Positions 53,414 to 63,137 are shown, counted from the first letter of the stretch. The stretch: DNA of 64,000 bases from Candidatus Gastranaerophilales bacterium (GCA_944325625.1 CALVAP010000006.1:1-64000); one strand, 5' to 3'. The notes: a model not told the origin generated them from the letters alone. Program-made: numbers and translations.

Positions 53414-54226
53414 CTATACTGTTTGGAAGGCTTCATTGACTATTTCATTTATATTTACTTCATTTTCTTGAGGAATATTATTTTTCAAGTGGATTAAGTA
53501 TTCGATGTTGCCTTTTGGACCTCGGATTGGTGAAAATTGCAGGTTATGTGTGAAAAGCGAAAGGTCTTTAGCACAATTGATGACATTGTTAATAACATCT
53601 GCGTGTGTTGATTTTTCTCTTACTACTCCATTTTTGCCTACAAGTTCTTTTCCTGCTTCAAATTGCGGTTTGATTAATAAAACGAGTTCTTTGTCTTTTC
53701 CAAGAAGTTTAACAATGTTTGGAAGAACTTTAGTAATAGAAATAAAGGACAAATCCATAGCGCAAAACTCGGCAATGGGTTCGTTTTCAGAGTAAATATC
53801 TTCGAAAGAGCAGTTTTTTACGTTTGTGCGTTCTATAACTTTAATTTTGTTTGATTGACGCAATTTCCAGGCAAATTGACCATATCCTACGTCAACTGCA
53901 TAAATAAACCCGGCTCCATGTTGGAGCATGCAGTCTGAAAACCCGCCTGTAGAAGCACCAGCATCAAGACAAATCTTGTCTTTGAGGTCTATTTGAAAAC
54001 TCTTTAGCGCTTTTTCGAGCTTAAATCCGCCGCGTGAAACAAAAGGCATGGTTTTAATTTCTATTTGGGTTTTCTCATCAATAGCAATTTGAAACCCTGA
54101 TTTTGTGATAGTTTCCCCATTTACTTTGACATCTTGTGCCATTATTGCAGCTTGAGCTTTTTGGCGTGTTTCGAAATAGCCTTGGTCAACCAAAATTTTA
54201 TCCAGACGTTCTTTTTTGTTTCCCAT
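53414..54226 (-). CDS. tlyA: TlyA-family rRNA methyltransferase (S4 plus FtsJ-like domain)
   Basis: 270 residues. An N-terminal S4 RNA-binding domain (RLDKILVDQGYFETRQKAQ, VKVNGE) is followed by an FtsJ-like SAM methyltransferase domain with CLDAGASTGGFSDCMLQ, AVDVGYGQ, and LSFISI. The family methylates rRNA 2'-hydroxyls and includes the so-called hemolysin TlyA. Start codon overlaps the tatD stop by one base (TAATG). Confidence 0.93.
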   Translation of the reverse strand: MGNKKERLDKILVDQGYFETRQKAQAAIMAQDVKVNGETITKSGFQIAIDEKTQIEIKTMPFVSRGGFKLEKALKSFQIDLKDKICLDAGASTGGFSDCMLQHGAGFIYAVDVGYGQFAWKLRQSNKIKVIERTNVKNCSFEDIYSENEPIAEFCAMDLSFISITKVLPNIVKLLGKDKELVLLIKPQFEAGKELVGKNGVVREKSTHADVINNVINCAKDLSLFTHNLQFSPIRGPKGNIEYLIHLKNNIPQENEVNINEIVNEAFQTV

Positions 54227-54990
54227 TAGATTTTAAAAGCCCTTTTTGCATTTCGTGTTGTAATTTCTTCAATTTCTGTTGTAGATAGTCCTCGAATTTG
54301 TGCAATTTTTTCAACTACATATTTTAAATAAGCCGGTTGATTTTCTTTGCCTCTAAACGGTTCTGGAGTTAGGTACGGGGAGTCGGTTTCAAGAAGCAGA
54401 AATTCAAGCGGCATTTTTTCTATAACTTCATGAACTTTTTTTGCATTTTTAAACGTTGAAACCCCGCCAAATGCCAAAAAATAACCCTCCTTTATACATT
54501 CCATTCCAAATTCATAGCTGCCTGAAAAACAATGCATAACAACAGGTGTTTTGGGTAGGATATTTTCTTTCAAAAGCGTTATTGTATCCAGATGAGCTTC
54601 TCTATCGTGGACTATGAGTGTTTTGTTAAGCTCATTTGCCAGTTTTATTTGTTTTTTAAATACTTCTTTTTGTATATCATTGAAAGACTTATCCCAATAG
54701 TAATCTAAGCCGCATTCTCCTATTGCAATTACTTTTGGATTTTTACAGTTTTGAATAATTATTTGTTCAACTTCTTCATTGTATGTTTTAGCTTCTGAGG
54801 GGTGAATGCCCATTGCACAGTATATATTCTCATATTTCTCGGCTAGTTTCAAAATTCTATCAAAAGTTGATGGTTCTACTGCAGGAATTATAATTTTTTC
54901 CACGTGGTTATTATTTGCAGCTTCGAGCATCTCATCAAATTTATTGGCATATTCATCAAAGTCTATATGAGCATGCGTATCTATTATCAT
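54226..54990 (-). CDS. tatD: TatD-family metal-dependent DNase
   Basis: 254 residues. TIM-barrel nuclease with metal ligands visible: DTHAHIDF at the N-terminus, IGECGLDYYWD, VHDREAH, VMHCFSG and LLETDSPYLTPEPFRG. Part of a three-gene minus-strand operon with an upstream membrane protein and tlyA; its ATG directly follows the upstream stop codon. Confidence 0.95.
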   Translation of the reverse strand: MIIDTHAHIDFDEYANKFDEMLEAANNNHVEKIIIPAVEPSTFDRILKLAEKYENIYCAMGIHPSEAKTYNEEVEQIIIQNCKNPKVIAIGECGLDYYWDKSFNDIQKEVFKKQIKLANELNKTLIVHDREAHLDTITLLKENILPKTPVVMHCFSGSYEFGMECIKEGYFLAFGGVSTFKNAKKVHEVIEKMPLEFLLLETDSPYLTPEPFRGKENQPAYLKYVVEKIAQIRGLSTTEIEEITTRNAKRAFKI

Positions 54991-55347
54991 TTAGAACTCC
55001 AGTATTGATTTTGCAAATTTACTTACAATATCATACATCGAAAAAAAGTTCAGAAGGCTTTTTCTCTTTTTATAAAGAATTATTGCCACAGCAATTGATT
55101 TTAGAAGTACTAAGTTTCTATAGACTTTTATTTTATTTTGGTGTTTGAAAAATGCTTCAATTGCTTTATTTGTATTTTGCAGTGTTGTTCTTATCTTTTC
55201 GAACTTGGGTTTAATTTGTGGAATTAGCTTTTCGACTTTGACATTCAGTTCCACTATTTTATTATTTAGCACAGTGAGGCCTTTTACGCCAAAATAAGCA
55301 ATGGCAAACTGGAAGGAAATTATAAATAATATTAAGATTGCGCACAT
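54991..55347 (-). CDS. small membrane-anchored protein of unknown function
   Basis: 118 residues. An N-terminal membrane helix (ILILFIISFQFAIAYFGV), then an amphipathic coiled-coil region (LNNKIVELNVKVEKLIPQIK), a short hydrophobic stretch (LVLLKSIAVAIILY) and a helical tail. First gene of the tatD-tlyA operon. No family recognised. Confidence 0.7.
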   Translation of the reverse strand: MCAILILFIISFQFAIAYFGVKGLTVLNNKIVELNVKVEKLIPQIKPKFEKIRTTLQNTNKAIEAFFKHQNKIKVYRNLVLLKSIAVAIILYKKRKSLLNFFSMYDIVSKFAKSILEF

Positions 55348-55418
55348 AATATACTTAAACCTTTTTTTAGATTATAATGTAAATTATTAGGATAATAAAT
55401 ACATAATTAGCATTATTT

Positions 55419-56765
55419 ATGGATAAGATTAATAAGTTTAGATTTTACAGCGCATTGTTTGGGGCGAAGATAGTATCAAGATTATTAAAATTGCGCTCTA
55501 AAGATGCAGGAACCTCTTTTCCCGGAATGGCTGCATTGAGGCTAGATAATAATTTTCTTTCAGGAACGGTAAATTATTGCAAGAAAAAGATTATAACAGT
55601 AACGGGAACCAATGGAAAAACTACAACTTCAGGTCTTTTGGCTTCGATATTAAAACAGAATGGAGAGTTAATTCTCCATAATCAAAAAGGTGCTAATATG
55701 CCTCAAGGCATTGCCAGTGCGCTAGCTCTTGGGATTAATCCTTTTAAAAAAGCGGATTACTTTGTCTTGGAGAATGATGAGGCATATCTAAGCAAGATTT
55801 ATGACAAAATAAAAGCGGACTATTTGATTGTTACAAATTTGTTTCGTGATCAGTTAGACAGGTATGGTGAACTTGATACAACGGCCAGAAAGATAAAAGA
55901 AGCAATTGATAAAAATCCTGACTTGGTTGTGGTCTTAAATGCCGATGATCCGATGTTGCATTCGCTTTATACGCAAAACACTATTACTTATGGTTTTGAG
56001 AATATAGAGATGACGGATGGAACCTGTGAATCCCATTCGCCTAAAGAGAATGTCTATTGTGATTGTTCAAAAATTTTAAACTACGGTAAGAATTTTTATG
56101 CGCATATTGGACATTATTATTGTAGTTGCGGGTATAAAAGACCAACACCTGATGTGTGTGCATATGCAAAAGTTTATAAAGATAAATCACTGCTAAGTGT
56201 AAGATATAAAAATGAAGTATATGAGTTTTGTATTAATATCCCAGGGGTATATAATGCATATAATGCTTTAGCTGCGATAACAATGGGATTAACTCTTGGT
56301 GTTAAGCAGGATATAATACAAGGTGCATTTGACTCGTATAAGTCTGTATTTGGTCGAGCTGAGAGATTAAAAGTGGGAGAAAAGGATATTTTTGTCCAGC
56401 TGATTAAAAACCCTGTTGGAGCAAGTGAAGTTTTGAGAACAATTAGCTCGGATAAAAATTCTTGGTTTTTAATAATAATAAATGATGAATACGCTGACGG
56501 TAGAGATGTTTCATGGCTTTGGGATGCGGATTTTGAGGCGCTCCAAGAGCAAACTAACAATATTATTGTAGCCGGAAAACGAGCTTATGACATGGCTTTG
56601 CGCCTAAAGTATGCAGGTGTTTTGGAGAATAAAATAGTGGTAATTGATGATATCGAATTAGCTATTAAATCTGCTTTGAATAATGTAAAAAAATCGCAAA
56701 CCCTCAATATCTTGCCTACATATACAGCGCTGCTTGAAATGCAGGGTATTTTAAAAAAGTTGTGA
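55419..56765 (+). CDS. murT: MurT-like lipid II amidotransferase subunit (Mur ligase family)
   Basis: 448 residues. Mur-ligase fold with ATP loop VTGTNGKTTTSGLLASIL, NLFRDQLDRYGELD, and LNADDP, then the MurT-specific C-terminal domain (DUF1727). MurT with GatD amidates the D-glutamate of lipid II to isoglutamine. The zinc-ribbon insertion is present between about 205 and 240 but with CxC pairs (YCDCSK, YYCSCGYKRP) in place of the usual CxxC. No gatD gene lies next to it, unlike the typical murT-gatD pair. Its 3' end overlaps the converging gene by 15 bases. Confidence 0.9.
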   Translation: MDKINKFRFYSALFGAKIVSRLLKLRSKDAGTSFPGMAALRLDNNFLSGTVNYCKKKIITVTGTNGKTTTSGLLASILKQNGELILHNQKGANMPQGIASALALGINPFKKADYFVLENDEAYLSKIYDKIKADYLIVTNLFRDQLDRYGELDTTARKIKEAIDKNPDLVVVLNADDPMLHSLYTQNTITYGFENIEMTDGTCESHSPKENVYCDCSKILNYGKNFYAHIGHYYCSCGYKRPTPDVCAYAKVYKDKSLLSVRYKNEVYEFCINIPGVYNAYNALAAITMGLTLGVKQDIIQGAFDSYKSVFGRAERLKVGEKDIFVQLIKNPVGASEVLRTISSDKNSWFLIIINDEYADGRDVSWLWDADFEALQEQTNNIIVAGKRAYDMALRLKYAGVLENKIVVIDDIELAIKSALNNVKKSQTLNILPTYTALLEMQGILKKL

Positions 56766-57761
56766 TTTAAATGCGGGATTTGAGTTTATATCGGTGTAAA
56801 ACACGTTTCTTATAACTTGAGAATCATCTTTAATTGTTCTGAACAGGTCTTTTACAAGAATTACAAAACTATTTGCCGCTTCGTATGAATTGTTTTTTAA
56901 TACATTTTCAAAGTGGTTTGCTGTTTGTAGACAATATTTATTTGTAACATAAAAATTGAGATTTTGGGTTCGTTTTTGTGCGAGTTTAAGGGAATAGTTA
57001 AGGATTGATTCAAAAGCGTATTCATATCCTTTTGAAAGTAAGCAGTCTAAAATATAGTTTTTATTATCATTCGTTTTTAGTACAAGATAACAAATCAACT
57101 GTTTTCTTTCTTTATGTTCGATGACGTAGCGAAACTGAGAATTTGGAAGCAGTCCGGCAAAAATATTTTCATGGAATTCCGCTTTGTTTTTGTTCAAAGA
57201 TGGACGAAAATGTGGTTGTAATGTGTCGTTGTACAATTCACAAACAGCTCCGGCATCAGAATTTTTAAAAGGGCGAATAGAAAGTTCTTTTAGGACTTCC
57301 AGGTTTGGTGAATAATTTGTGCAACGCCAGAATTGGTGGCGAGAACAATGCCTAAAACCTGCACCATCAATAAGTAGTTGGATAAGTTCATTCTGGTTTT
57401 CTTCAATTGCGGCAAGAAATGTATGAACCCCTTTTGCAGCAAACTTAGTAACTGCATATTGAATTAGAACTCTTACTGCTTCATGAGGGCTATCGGACAT
57501 CAATAGTTTGGATATCTCCCATTTTCTGTGATTTCCGTTACATCTTTTTACGGAAATACATGCCAGAAGTTTTTTTTTGTCTGTTAGAACATAAGATTCC
57601 GGTAAAAACTTAAATCTTAATGGCAGAATTTTATAAAAAATATCAAACGGTGCAGGCAGGATTATTCCGTCAAAAAATGAATATGGTTCCCTATCAACAA
57701 AAGACAATAATTTGTTAATCTGCCATATATCAAATAATGCTAAGTCCCGAATTTTTGCCAT
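56751..57761 (-). CDS. GNAT-like two-domain protein
   Basis: 336 residues from ATG 57761, preceded by AAAAAGG; the frame continues upstream to 57881 but begins within a hydrophobic AT-rich stretch that looks non-coding. The N-terminal half resembles a GNAT domain (IRDLALFDIWQINKLL; LLACISVKRC; GVHTFLAAIEENQNELIQLLIDGAGF). The second half begins with another GNAT-like start (SIRPFKNSDAGAVCELYNDT). Substrate unknown. It lies opposite murT and divergent from the kinase-like gene at 57913. Confidence 0.65.
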   Translation of the reverse strand: MAKIRDLALFDIWQINKLLSFVDREPYSFFDGIILPAPFDIFYKILPLRFKFLPESYVLTDKKKLLACISVKRCNGNHRKWEISKLLMSDSPHEAVRVLIQYAVTKFAAKGVHTFLAAIEENQNELIQLLIDGAGFRHCSRHQFWRCTNYSPNLEVLKELSIRPFKNSDAGAVCELYNDTLQPHFRPSLNKNKAEFHENIFAGLLPNSQFRYVIEHKERKQLICYLVLKTNDNKNYILDCLLSKGYEYAFESILNYSLKLAQKRTQNLNFYVTNKYCLQTANHFENVLKNNSYEAANSFVILVKDLFRTIKDDSQVIRNVFYTDINSNPAFKSQLF

Positions 57762-57912
57762 ACGTACCTTTTTTATCAGATAAAACATTTTATCATTTTT
57801 ACGTATTAAAAAGCAAGTAATAAACATAATATATCCCCAATGTAAATTAATGTGAAAATAAAACCTTGGTAACAATAGCAAAAAAATAAAATTTTGGGTT
57901 TTTTGCGCAAGT

Positions 57913-58977
57913 ATGATAAATGCGGCAATAAACCAAGCAGAAATAAAACATAGGAATATAAGTTTTAAAGGTGCACCAACAAAAGCTTTATTTAGTGATG
58001 TTCGTGGAATTATGGGAAATTTGCCGGAGGGGATACTGGTAGCAGTAAAAAGTAGGAGGGATGAAGTTACGGCTTTTGATGGTTTTAGGGCGTTAGCGAG
58101 TATATTGAGGAAATTTGAAATTGAAGAATCCAGAGCGCATTCATTTATAAATGTTCGTAATGCTTTATTGAAGAATTTGGGGGAGTTGTTTAGTAAGGAA
58201 GAATTTAATTTTTTTAAGAAGTTCTTACCTGAAAAAGATGTTCAATCAGAAATTTTTGGTAGGGCATCTGAAAAACTGGAGCAAAACTTAAAAAAAATTG
58301 ATGCGTTACCTCAAGGCACTGAGGTAAAATGCGACTATGCAGGAGCAGGTGGTTTGGGGCAGGTTTTCAGACTATCATTTTTGAATTCGCAAAACTATAA
58401 CACTATGCCTGATATGGCTTTTAAATTATATCGTTCCAGATGGCGGTATGTTATGAATGTGTTTAATTTTCTTAGAGCCAAAAAATCTATATTAACTGAT
58501 AAAAAGGAACAAGTAGATAAATTTATAAGTGATTTATTAGCTAATAATCAAGACAATGATTCGTTAATAGATTTTATTGGTCTTGTGCAAAAGCGTTTAA
58601 ACTCCTTTTCTGCTCTCAGCTTTCTGTCAAAACTACGCAGTGATCAAAAATATATTAATCAGTATAATCACGGATTTATTCCCGAGATGAGGCTTTCTAT
58701 GCTTCTAAAACAAAGATATCAAGATGATTTGGGACGCTATGATGTTGCTGATACTTATTTTTATGATGAGAAAAAGAGATTTGCTCTGTATGATTTTGTA
58801 ACGGATAAGACCCCTGCTCCAACAGATAAAGTAAATTATAGTGCACTTGGAATTATTATGTGTGATAATCATGAGAATAATTATATTAATGGGAGAAGAA
58901 TTGATTTCGGTGGTTATAAATACTTGAGAAGTTATTTGGATTTAATCATTGCAAAACAATTCGGAAAGTCAAATTAA
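57913..58977 (+). CDS. kinase-fold-like protein of unknown function
   Basis: 354 residues. The N-terminal extension contains ISFKG at 16-20. From about residue 140 kinase-type landmarks appear in order: a glycine-rich loop GAGGLGQVF (144-152), a possible ATP lysine in MAFKLYR (K171), a possible helix-C Glu in FIPEMRLSML, a hinge-like ALYDFV, a catalytic-loop-like CDNHENNYI (D318, N323) and a DFG-like IDFGG (D331). Spacing of the last two is short, as in some atypical kinases. No signal peptide or membrane segment. The family is unknown; it may be an atypical kinase or pseudokinase. Confidence 0.7.
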   Translation: MINAAINQAEIKHRNISFKGAPTKALFSDVRGIMGNLPEGILVAVKSRRDEVTAFDGFRALASILRKFEIEESRAHSFINVRNALLKNLGELFSKEEFNFFKKFLPEKDVQSEIFGRASEKLEQNLKKIDALPQGTEVKCDYAGAGGLGQVFRLSFLNSQNYNTMPDMAFKLYRSRWRYVMNVFNFLRAKKSILTDKKEQVDKFISDLLANNQDNDSLIDFIGLVQKRLNSFSALSFLSKLRSDQKYINQYNHGFIPEMRLSMLLKQRYQDDLGRYDVADTYFYDEKKRFALYDFVTDKTPAPTDKVNYSALGIIMCDNHENNYINGRRIDFGGYKYLRSYLDLIIAKQFGKSN

Positions 58978-59015
58978 TTATTTATGACTTCCCGAATATA
59001 CACTATGAAAACAGC

Positions 59016-61682
59016 TTAGTTTAAAAGATTAGAAAGTTGTATTTCTAGATCATTCAATATCTTATCTATATCAGACATATCCTTGGCTCCGCCCTGAGCA
59101 AAGTTTGGTTTCCCTCCGCCGTTACCACCGCATTTTTTTGCAATTTCACCAACGATTTTACCAGCATTTACACCGAGTTTGACAAAATTGTCAGAAACTT
59201 TGACAATAATCATTCCGGTATTGTCTGATTTTTTTGAAGCAAGAACGATTATAGAGTTTCCAAGTTTGTCTGATAGTGCATCTGTTGCAATTTTTAGAAC
59301 TTGAGGCTCAAATGCTTCCACCTGTGTGATTAGAAGTTTACCGCCTTTTATTTCTTGAGCCTTGGATATAAAGGAACCAAATTTATATTTTGCAACTTCT
59401 GCTTTTAGGTTTGCAACTTCGTTTTGAAGCTCCTTGTTCTCTGAAACTATTTTTTCAACTCGAGATGAAAGCTCCATTACAGGTGTTTTCAAGGTTGCTG
59501 CAATATTATCAATTTCGTTAGCTTTGTCATTAAGCATTTTTAACGCCGAGTTTGAGCAAACAGCTTCAATACGTCTGGAGCCTGCCGAGATCGCGCTTTC
59601 GGAAATAATTTTTGCTAATCTCAGTTCGGAAGTGTTGTCAATATGTGTACCGCCGCAAAGTTCTTTTGAAACATTGCCAATAGAAACAACACGAACTTTG
59701 TCTTCGTATTTTTCACCAAATAGCGCAGTTGCTCCTTGGTTTTTTGCCTCGTTTATATCCATAACTTCCGTTTTTTGTTCGATTTGTTGCGATATCCAGT
59801 TGTTAATAATATCTTCAACTTCTTTAATCTCATTTTTTGTCATTGCGCGAGGGAAAGAAAAGTCGAATCTGGTACGATTTTCGTCAACCCAAGAGCCTGC
59901 CTGATGAACTTCATTGCCAAGTACTTTTATTAATGCAGCTTGCAATAAATGTGCCAAAGAGTGGTGTACTCGTGTTTCTTGCCTTTTGGCAACATCTATT
60001 TGTGCAGACACTACGTCGCTTAATTTTACTTCTCCGTCTGTGATTTTGACACGATGAACAAAAAGTTTATTGACCTTGAAGGTGTTTAGAACTTCGCATT
60101 CAAACCCTTTTGCAAAAAGTTTTCCCGTATCACCAACCTGACCGCCAGATTCTGCGTAAAACGGAGTTTTGTCAAGAATGATGTCAACTATTTCGTCGCC
60201 GGAATCAGCATTTTCAATAACTTCTCCATCTTTAACCATAGCAACAACTTTTGCGTCTTCACAAGAGTTTTCACAATAACCGATAAAGTTTGTTGAGCCT
60301 TTCGCTTTTTCTATATTTACATAGACAAGCTCATCAGTAAGTACAATTTTTTGAACGGAAGCTTTTGCTCTTTCTCGTTGAATTTCCATTTCCTTTTTAA
60401 ATGCTTCAATATTAACTTTTACGTCTGCTTCTTGTGCAATTTCTACTGTAAGTTCAAGTGGAAAACCGAACGTATCGTATAGTTTGAAGGCGTCCTCACC
60501 ACTGATTGTTTTATTGGAATTCAAAGCTTTTTGAATACTGTCATCGAGAAGTTTTTGACCTCTGTCTAATGTTTGTTTAAATCTGTTCTCTTCTTTTGTT
60601 ATGACGTCGATAATTTTTGATTGTTTTTCAACCAGTTCCGGATAAGTTTTGCCATAACATTCAACTACCGTTGGAACAATTTTGTGAAGAAAATCAACAT
60701 CAACACCAAGGATTTTTCCGTGGCGAAGAGCTCGCCTTAAAATCATTCTAAGTACGTAGCTTCTGCCTTCATTACCGGGGGTTACGCCATCTGCAATCAA
60801 AAAGCTTACACATCTTGCATGGTCAGTGATTATTCGCAAAGAGATGTCTGTTTTTTCGCTTTCTTTGTATTTTACATTGGTAATTTCAGATGTTTTGTTA
60901 AGTATTTTTTGAAGTAAATCGGTTTCGAAAGTTGAAGTTTTGCTCTGAACAACCATAGCAATACGTTCAAGCCCCATGCCTGTATCTACGTTTTTCTTTT
61001 CCAGTGGGGATTGGTTACCTTCTTCATCCTGAAAAAGCTCTGTGAAAACCAAATTCCAAATCTCTACCCATCTATCGCATTCGCAAGTATCAATTCCACA
61101 GTTATCAGAGCATTTTAAATCTTCACCGAGGTCATAGTGTATTTCAGAGCAAGGACCGCAAGACCCTGTTGCTCCGGGAGGACCCCAGAAATTGTCTTTT
61201 TTGCCTTTACGAAGTATTCTTTCCGGTTTGATATCTGTTTTGGTTGTCCAAAGTTCATAAGCTTCATCATCTGTTTCAAAAATGGTTACCCACAAGCGCT
61301 CTTTTTCAAGTCCGAGATGATTTGTAACAAAATCCCATGCCCAAGGAATAACTTCTTTTTTGTAGTAATCGCCAAAAGAGAAATTTCCAAGCATTTCAAA
61401 AAAAGTGTGATGTCTGGGGGTGCGACCAACGTTTTCAATATCAGAATCTTTTCCTCCGGCTCTTGCGCATTTTTGGCAAGAAGTTGCTCTTGCTGGGTTA
61501 TATGGCGATGGTTCCAACCCTAAAAATATTGGCAAAAACTGGAGCATACCGGCAGTTGTCAAAAGCACTGTCGGATTATCCGGAACCAGTGATGAACTTT
61601 TTACGTGGGTATGTTGATGTTCTTTTTCAAAAAACTTTATATATTTCTCTCTAATTTCATCAGTTGTTAAATACTTAGGCAT
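59016..61682 (-). CDS. alaS: alanine--tRNA ligase
   Basis: 888 residues, full length. Class II catalytic core (FFEKEHQHTHVKSSSLVP; GMLQFLPIFLG; RHHTFFEMLGNFSFGDYYK), editing domain with VHHSLAHLLQAAL and zinc ligands ending in KELCGGTHI, and a C-terminal DHHA1-like domain. The catalytic core segment GRTPRHHT is intact. Cytosolic. It has no neighbours on its strand in the immediate vicinity. Confidence 0.98.
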   Translation of the reverse strand: MPKYLTTDEIREKYIKFFEKEHQHTHVKSSSLVPDNPTVLLTTAGMLQFLPIFLGLEPSPYNPARATSCQKCARAGGKDSDIENVGRTPRHHTFFEMLGNFSFGDYYKKEVIPWAWDFVTNHLGLEKERLWVTIFETDDEAYELWTTKTDIKPERILRKGKKDNFWGPPGATGSCGPCSEIHYDLGEDLKCSDNCGIDTCECDRWVEIWNLVFTELFQDEEGNQSPLEKKNVDTGMGLERIAMVVQSKTSTFETDLLQKILNKTSEITNVKYKESEKTDISLRIITDHARCVSFLIADGVTPGNEGRSYVLRMILRRALRHGKILGVDVDFLHKIVPTVVECYGKTYPELVEKQSKIIDVITKEENRFKQTLDRGQKLLDDSIQKALNSNKTISGEDAFKLYDTFGFPLELTVEIAQEADVKVNIEAFKKEMEIQRERAKASVQKIVLTDELVYVNIEKAKGSTNFIGYCENSCEDAKVVAMVKDGEVIENADSGDEIVDIILDKTPFYAESGGQVGDTGKLFAKGFECEVLNTFKVNKLFVHRVKITDGEVKLSDVVSAQIDVAKRQETRVHHSLAHLLQAALIKVLGNEVHQAGSWVDENRTRFDFSFPRAMTKNEIKEVEDIINNWISQQIEQKTEVMDINEAKNQGATALFGEKYEDKVRVVSIGNVSKELCGGTHIDNTSELRLAKIISESAISAGSRRIEAVCSNSALKMLNDKANEIDNIAATLKTPVMELSSRVEKIVSENKELQNEVANLKAEVAKYKFGSFISKAQEIKGGKLLITQVEAFEPQVLKIATDALSDKLGNSIIVLASKKSDNTGMIIVKVSDNFVKLGVNAGKIVGEIAKKCGGNGGGKPNFAQGGAKDMSDIDKILNDLEIQLSNLLN

Positions 61683-61896
61683 AACTATAAATCCTTACTT
61701 ATCAAATTAAATATCTATTCTTATTACTTATTCGCGACTTTAATTAACTTCTCTATGATTATTTTACTACAAAGAAAAATATGCAAAAATTTACAAAAAA
61801 ATTTGCTTGTAAATATTTGTTAAATATATTTTTTCTTATTAAAAATTTTTATTTAGAGATTTTAGAGTTGGAGTGTTATGTAGAGAGGAGAATAAA

Positions 61897-62217
61897 GTGA
61901 ATATTTCAAAAATAACAGCTACGCCGAGCTTTAGAGGATTAATTGTTTCAGGTGATTATGCACTTAATACGAAGAATATTACCAGTGTTGATACTGAAGT
62001 GGATAGCTATGGAGAGGTTTGCGGAGTATGTGTTAGAACGGACATATTGGCAAAGGTAAATAAGCAAAAAGATAAAGGTTATTACGGTAATAGTAGCGGA
62101 AAACAAGATTACTGCTATAAGACTGTCTTTTTTGACTGCACCATGAATAAGTTCTTGCGTGCTTATGAATTGGCAGCTAAAAGCGACTCAGCTGTTCAAG
62201 TTATAGAAGATGTATAA
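61897..62217 (+). CDS. small protein with N-terminal PSFRG motif, unknown
   Basis: 106 residues from GTG 61897, six bases after GAGAGGAG; the ATG at 61873 lies before this site and is rejected. Contains PSFRG at 10-14, as in GNAT-like paralog 2, followed by a mixed domain with several cysteines (EVCGVCVRTD, YCYKTVFFDC). No signal peptide or membrane segment. Its stop codon directly abuts the stop of the converging nanK-like gene. Confidence 0.65.
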   Translation: MNISKITATPSFRGLIVSGDYALNTKNITSVDTEVDSYGEVCGVCVRTDILAKVNKQKDKGYYGNSSGKQDYCYKTVFFDCTMNKFLRAYELAAKSDSAVQVIEDV

Positions 62218-63108
62218 CTAATCAGATTTTGCGTCCAGTGCAAAGAGAGCAGCACCAATTAAACCGGAATTGTTTGCATATTTGGCTGGAACAACTTTGG
62301 TGGGAGTTGTTACAATTTCTTTGTTAACAGCTTCAGTAACTTTAGTGTAATCTACAAACTCTGCCATTGATCCCGAAAGAACAACACAATCGGGATCAAA
62401 TATATTGGCCAGTCCGATTATTCCGTCTATGATATCGTTTTGCCAAGTGTTGAAAATTTTAAGACAAAGTTCATCATTTTTCTTAACGCCATCTATAACA
62501 TCATACGTTGTCATAGCAGGATTGCCGGAAAGTTCTTGAGCGCTTAGCCGCATTCCTGTTCCGGAGGCGTAAATCTCAAAACAGTCGTAAGCCCCGCAAG
62601 TGCATTGACGGCGCTTGTTGCGGCTCATTTTAAAATGCATTTCTCCTGCGGCTCCGTTTTTGCCTTTCAGTAGTTGTCCGTTGACAATTATTCCTCCGCC
62701 AACGCCTGTTCCCAGTGTTAAGACGACTATATTTTTTTTGTCTTTTGCTGCACCTATTTTATATTCCGCCCAGGCGGCACAGTTTGCATCATTTTCGAGT
62801 ACAACTTTTTTATCACTTAATTTCATAAAATTAATTTTGGGATAATCCTTACAAAGATTGCCGGTTGAGCCAAGAATTCGGGTGTTATCATTACTTACAG
62901 AACCTGCTGTTGATATACCAACAACATCTATTACGGCTTCAAACTCTGCTATAATACTTTTTAAACAATTTTCAATTTCATTTCGGGTTTTTGGTGTTGC
63001 GTATTTTTTGATGTCGGATAATATTTTTCCGTTTTTATCAACTACAGCGGCATATATTTTTGTACCGCCAATATCAATTCCAAGTGCTTTTTGAGATTTT
63101 GTTTCCAT
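62218..63108 (-). CDS. nanK: ROK-family sugar kinase, probably N-acetylmannosamine kinase
   Basis: 296 residues. ROK kinase with ATP loop LGIDIGGTKIYAAVVD, catalytic Asp in ENDANCAAWAE, TLGTGVGGGIIVNG, and the zinc-site signature CTCGAYDCFEIYAS. It follows nanE on the same strand with a 29-base gap, which makes ManNAc the likely substrate (ManNAc to ManNAc-6-phosphate); by sequence alone it could also be a glucokinase. AGGAGCC precedes the ATG. Confidence 0.85.
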   Translation of the reverse strand: METKSQKALGIDIGGTKIYAAVVDKNGKILSDIKKYATPKTRNEIENCLKSIIAEFEAVIDVVGISTAGSVSNDNTRILGSTGNLCKDYPKINFMKLSDKKVVLENDANCAAWAEYKIGAAKDKKNIVVLTLGTGVGGGIIVNGQLLKGKNGAAGEMHFKMSRNKRRQCTCGAYDCFEIYASGTGMRLSAQELSGNPAMTTYDVIDGVKKNDELCLKIFNTWQNDIIDGIIGLANIFDPDCVVLSGSMAEFVDYTKVTEAVNKEIVTTPTKVVPAKYANNSGLIGAALFALDAKSD

Positions 63109-63137
63109 AATGGCTCCTGTTATAGTTCGAAAAAAAA

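Noticed and set aside
57762-57881. Upstream extension of the GNAT-like gene to 57881
   Set aside because: No ribosome binding site, AT-rich hydrophobic translation, and a good start signal exists at 57761.
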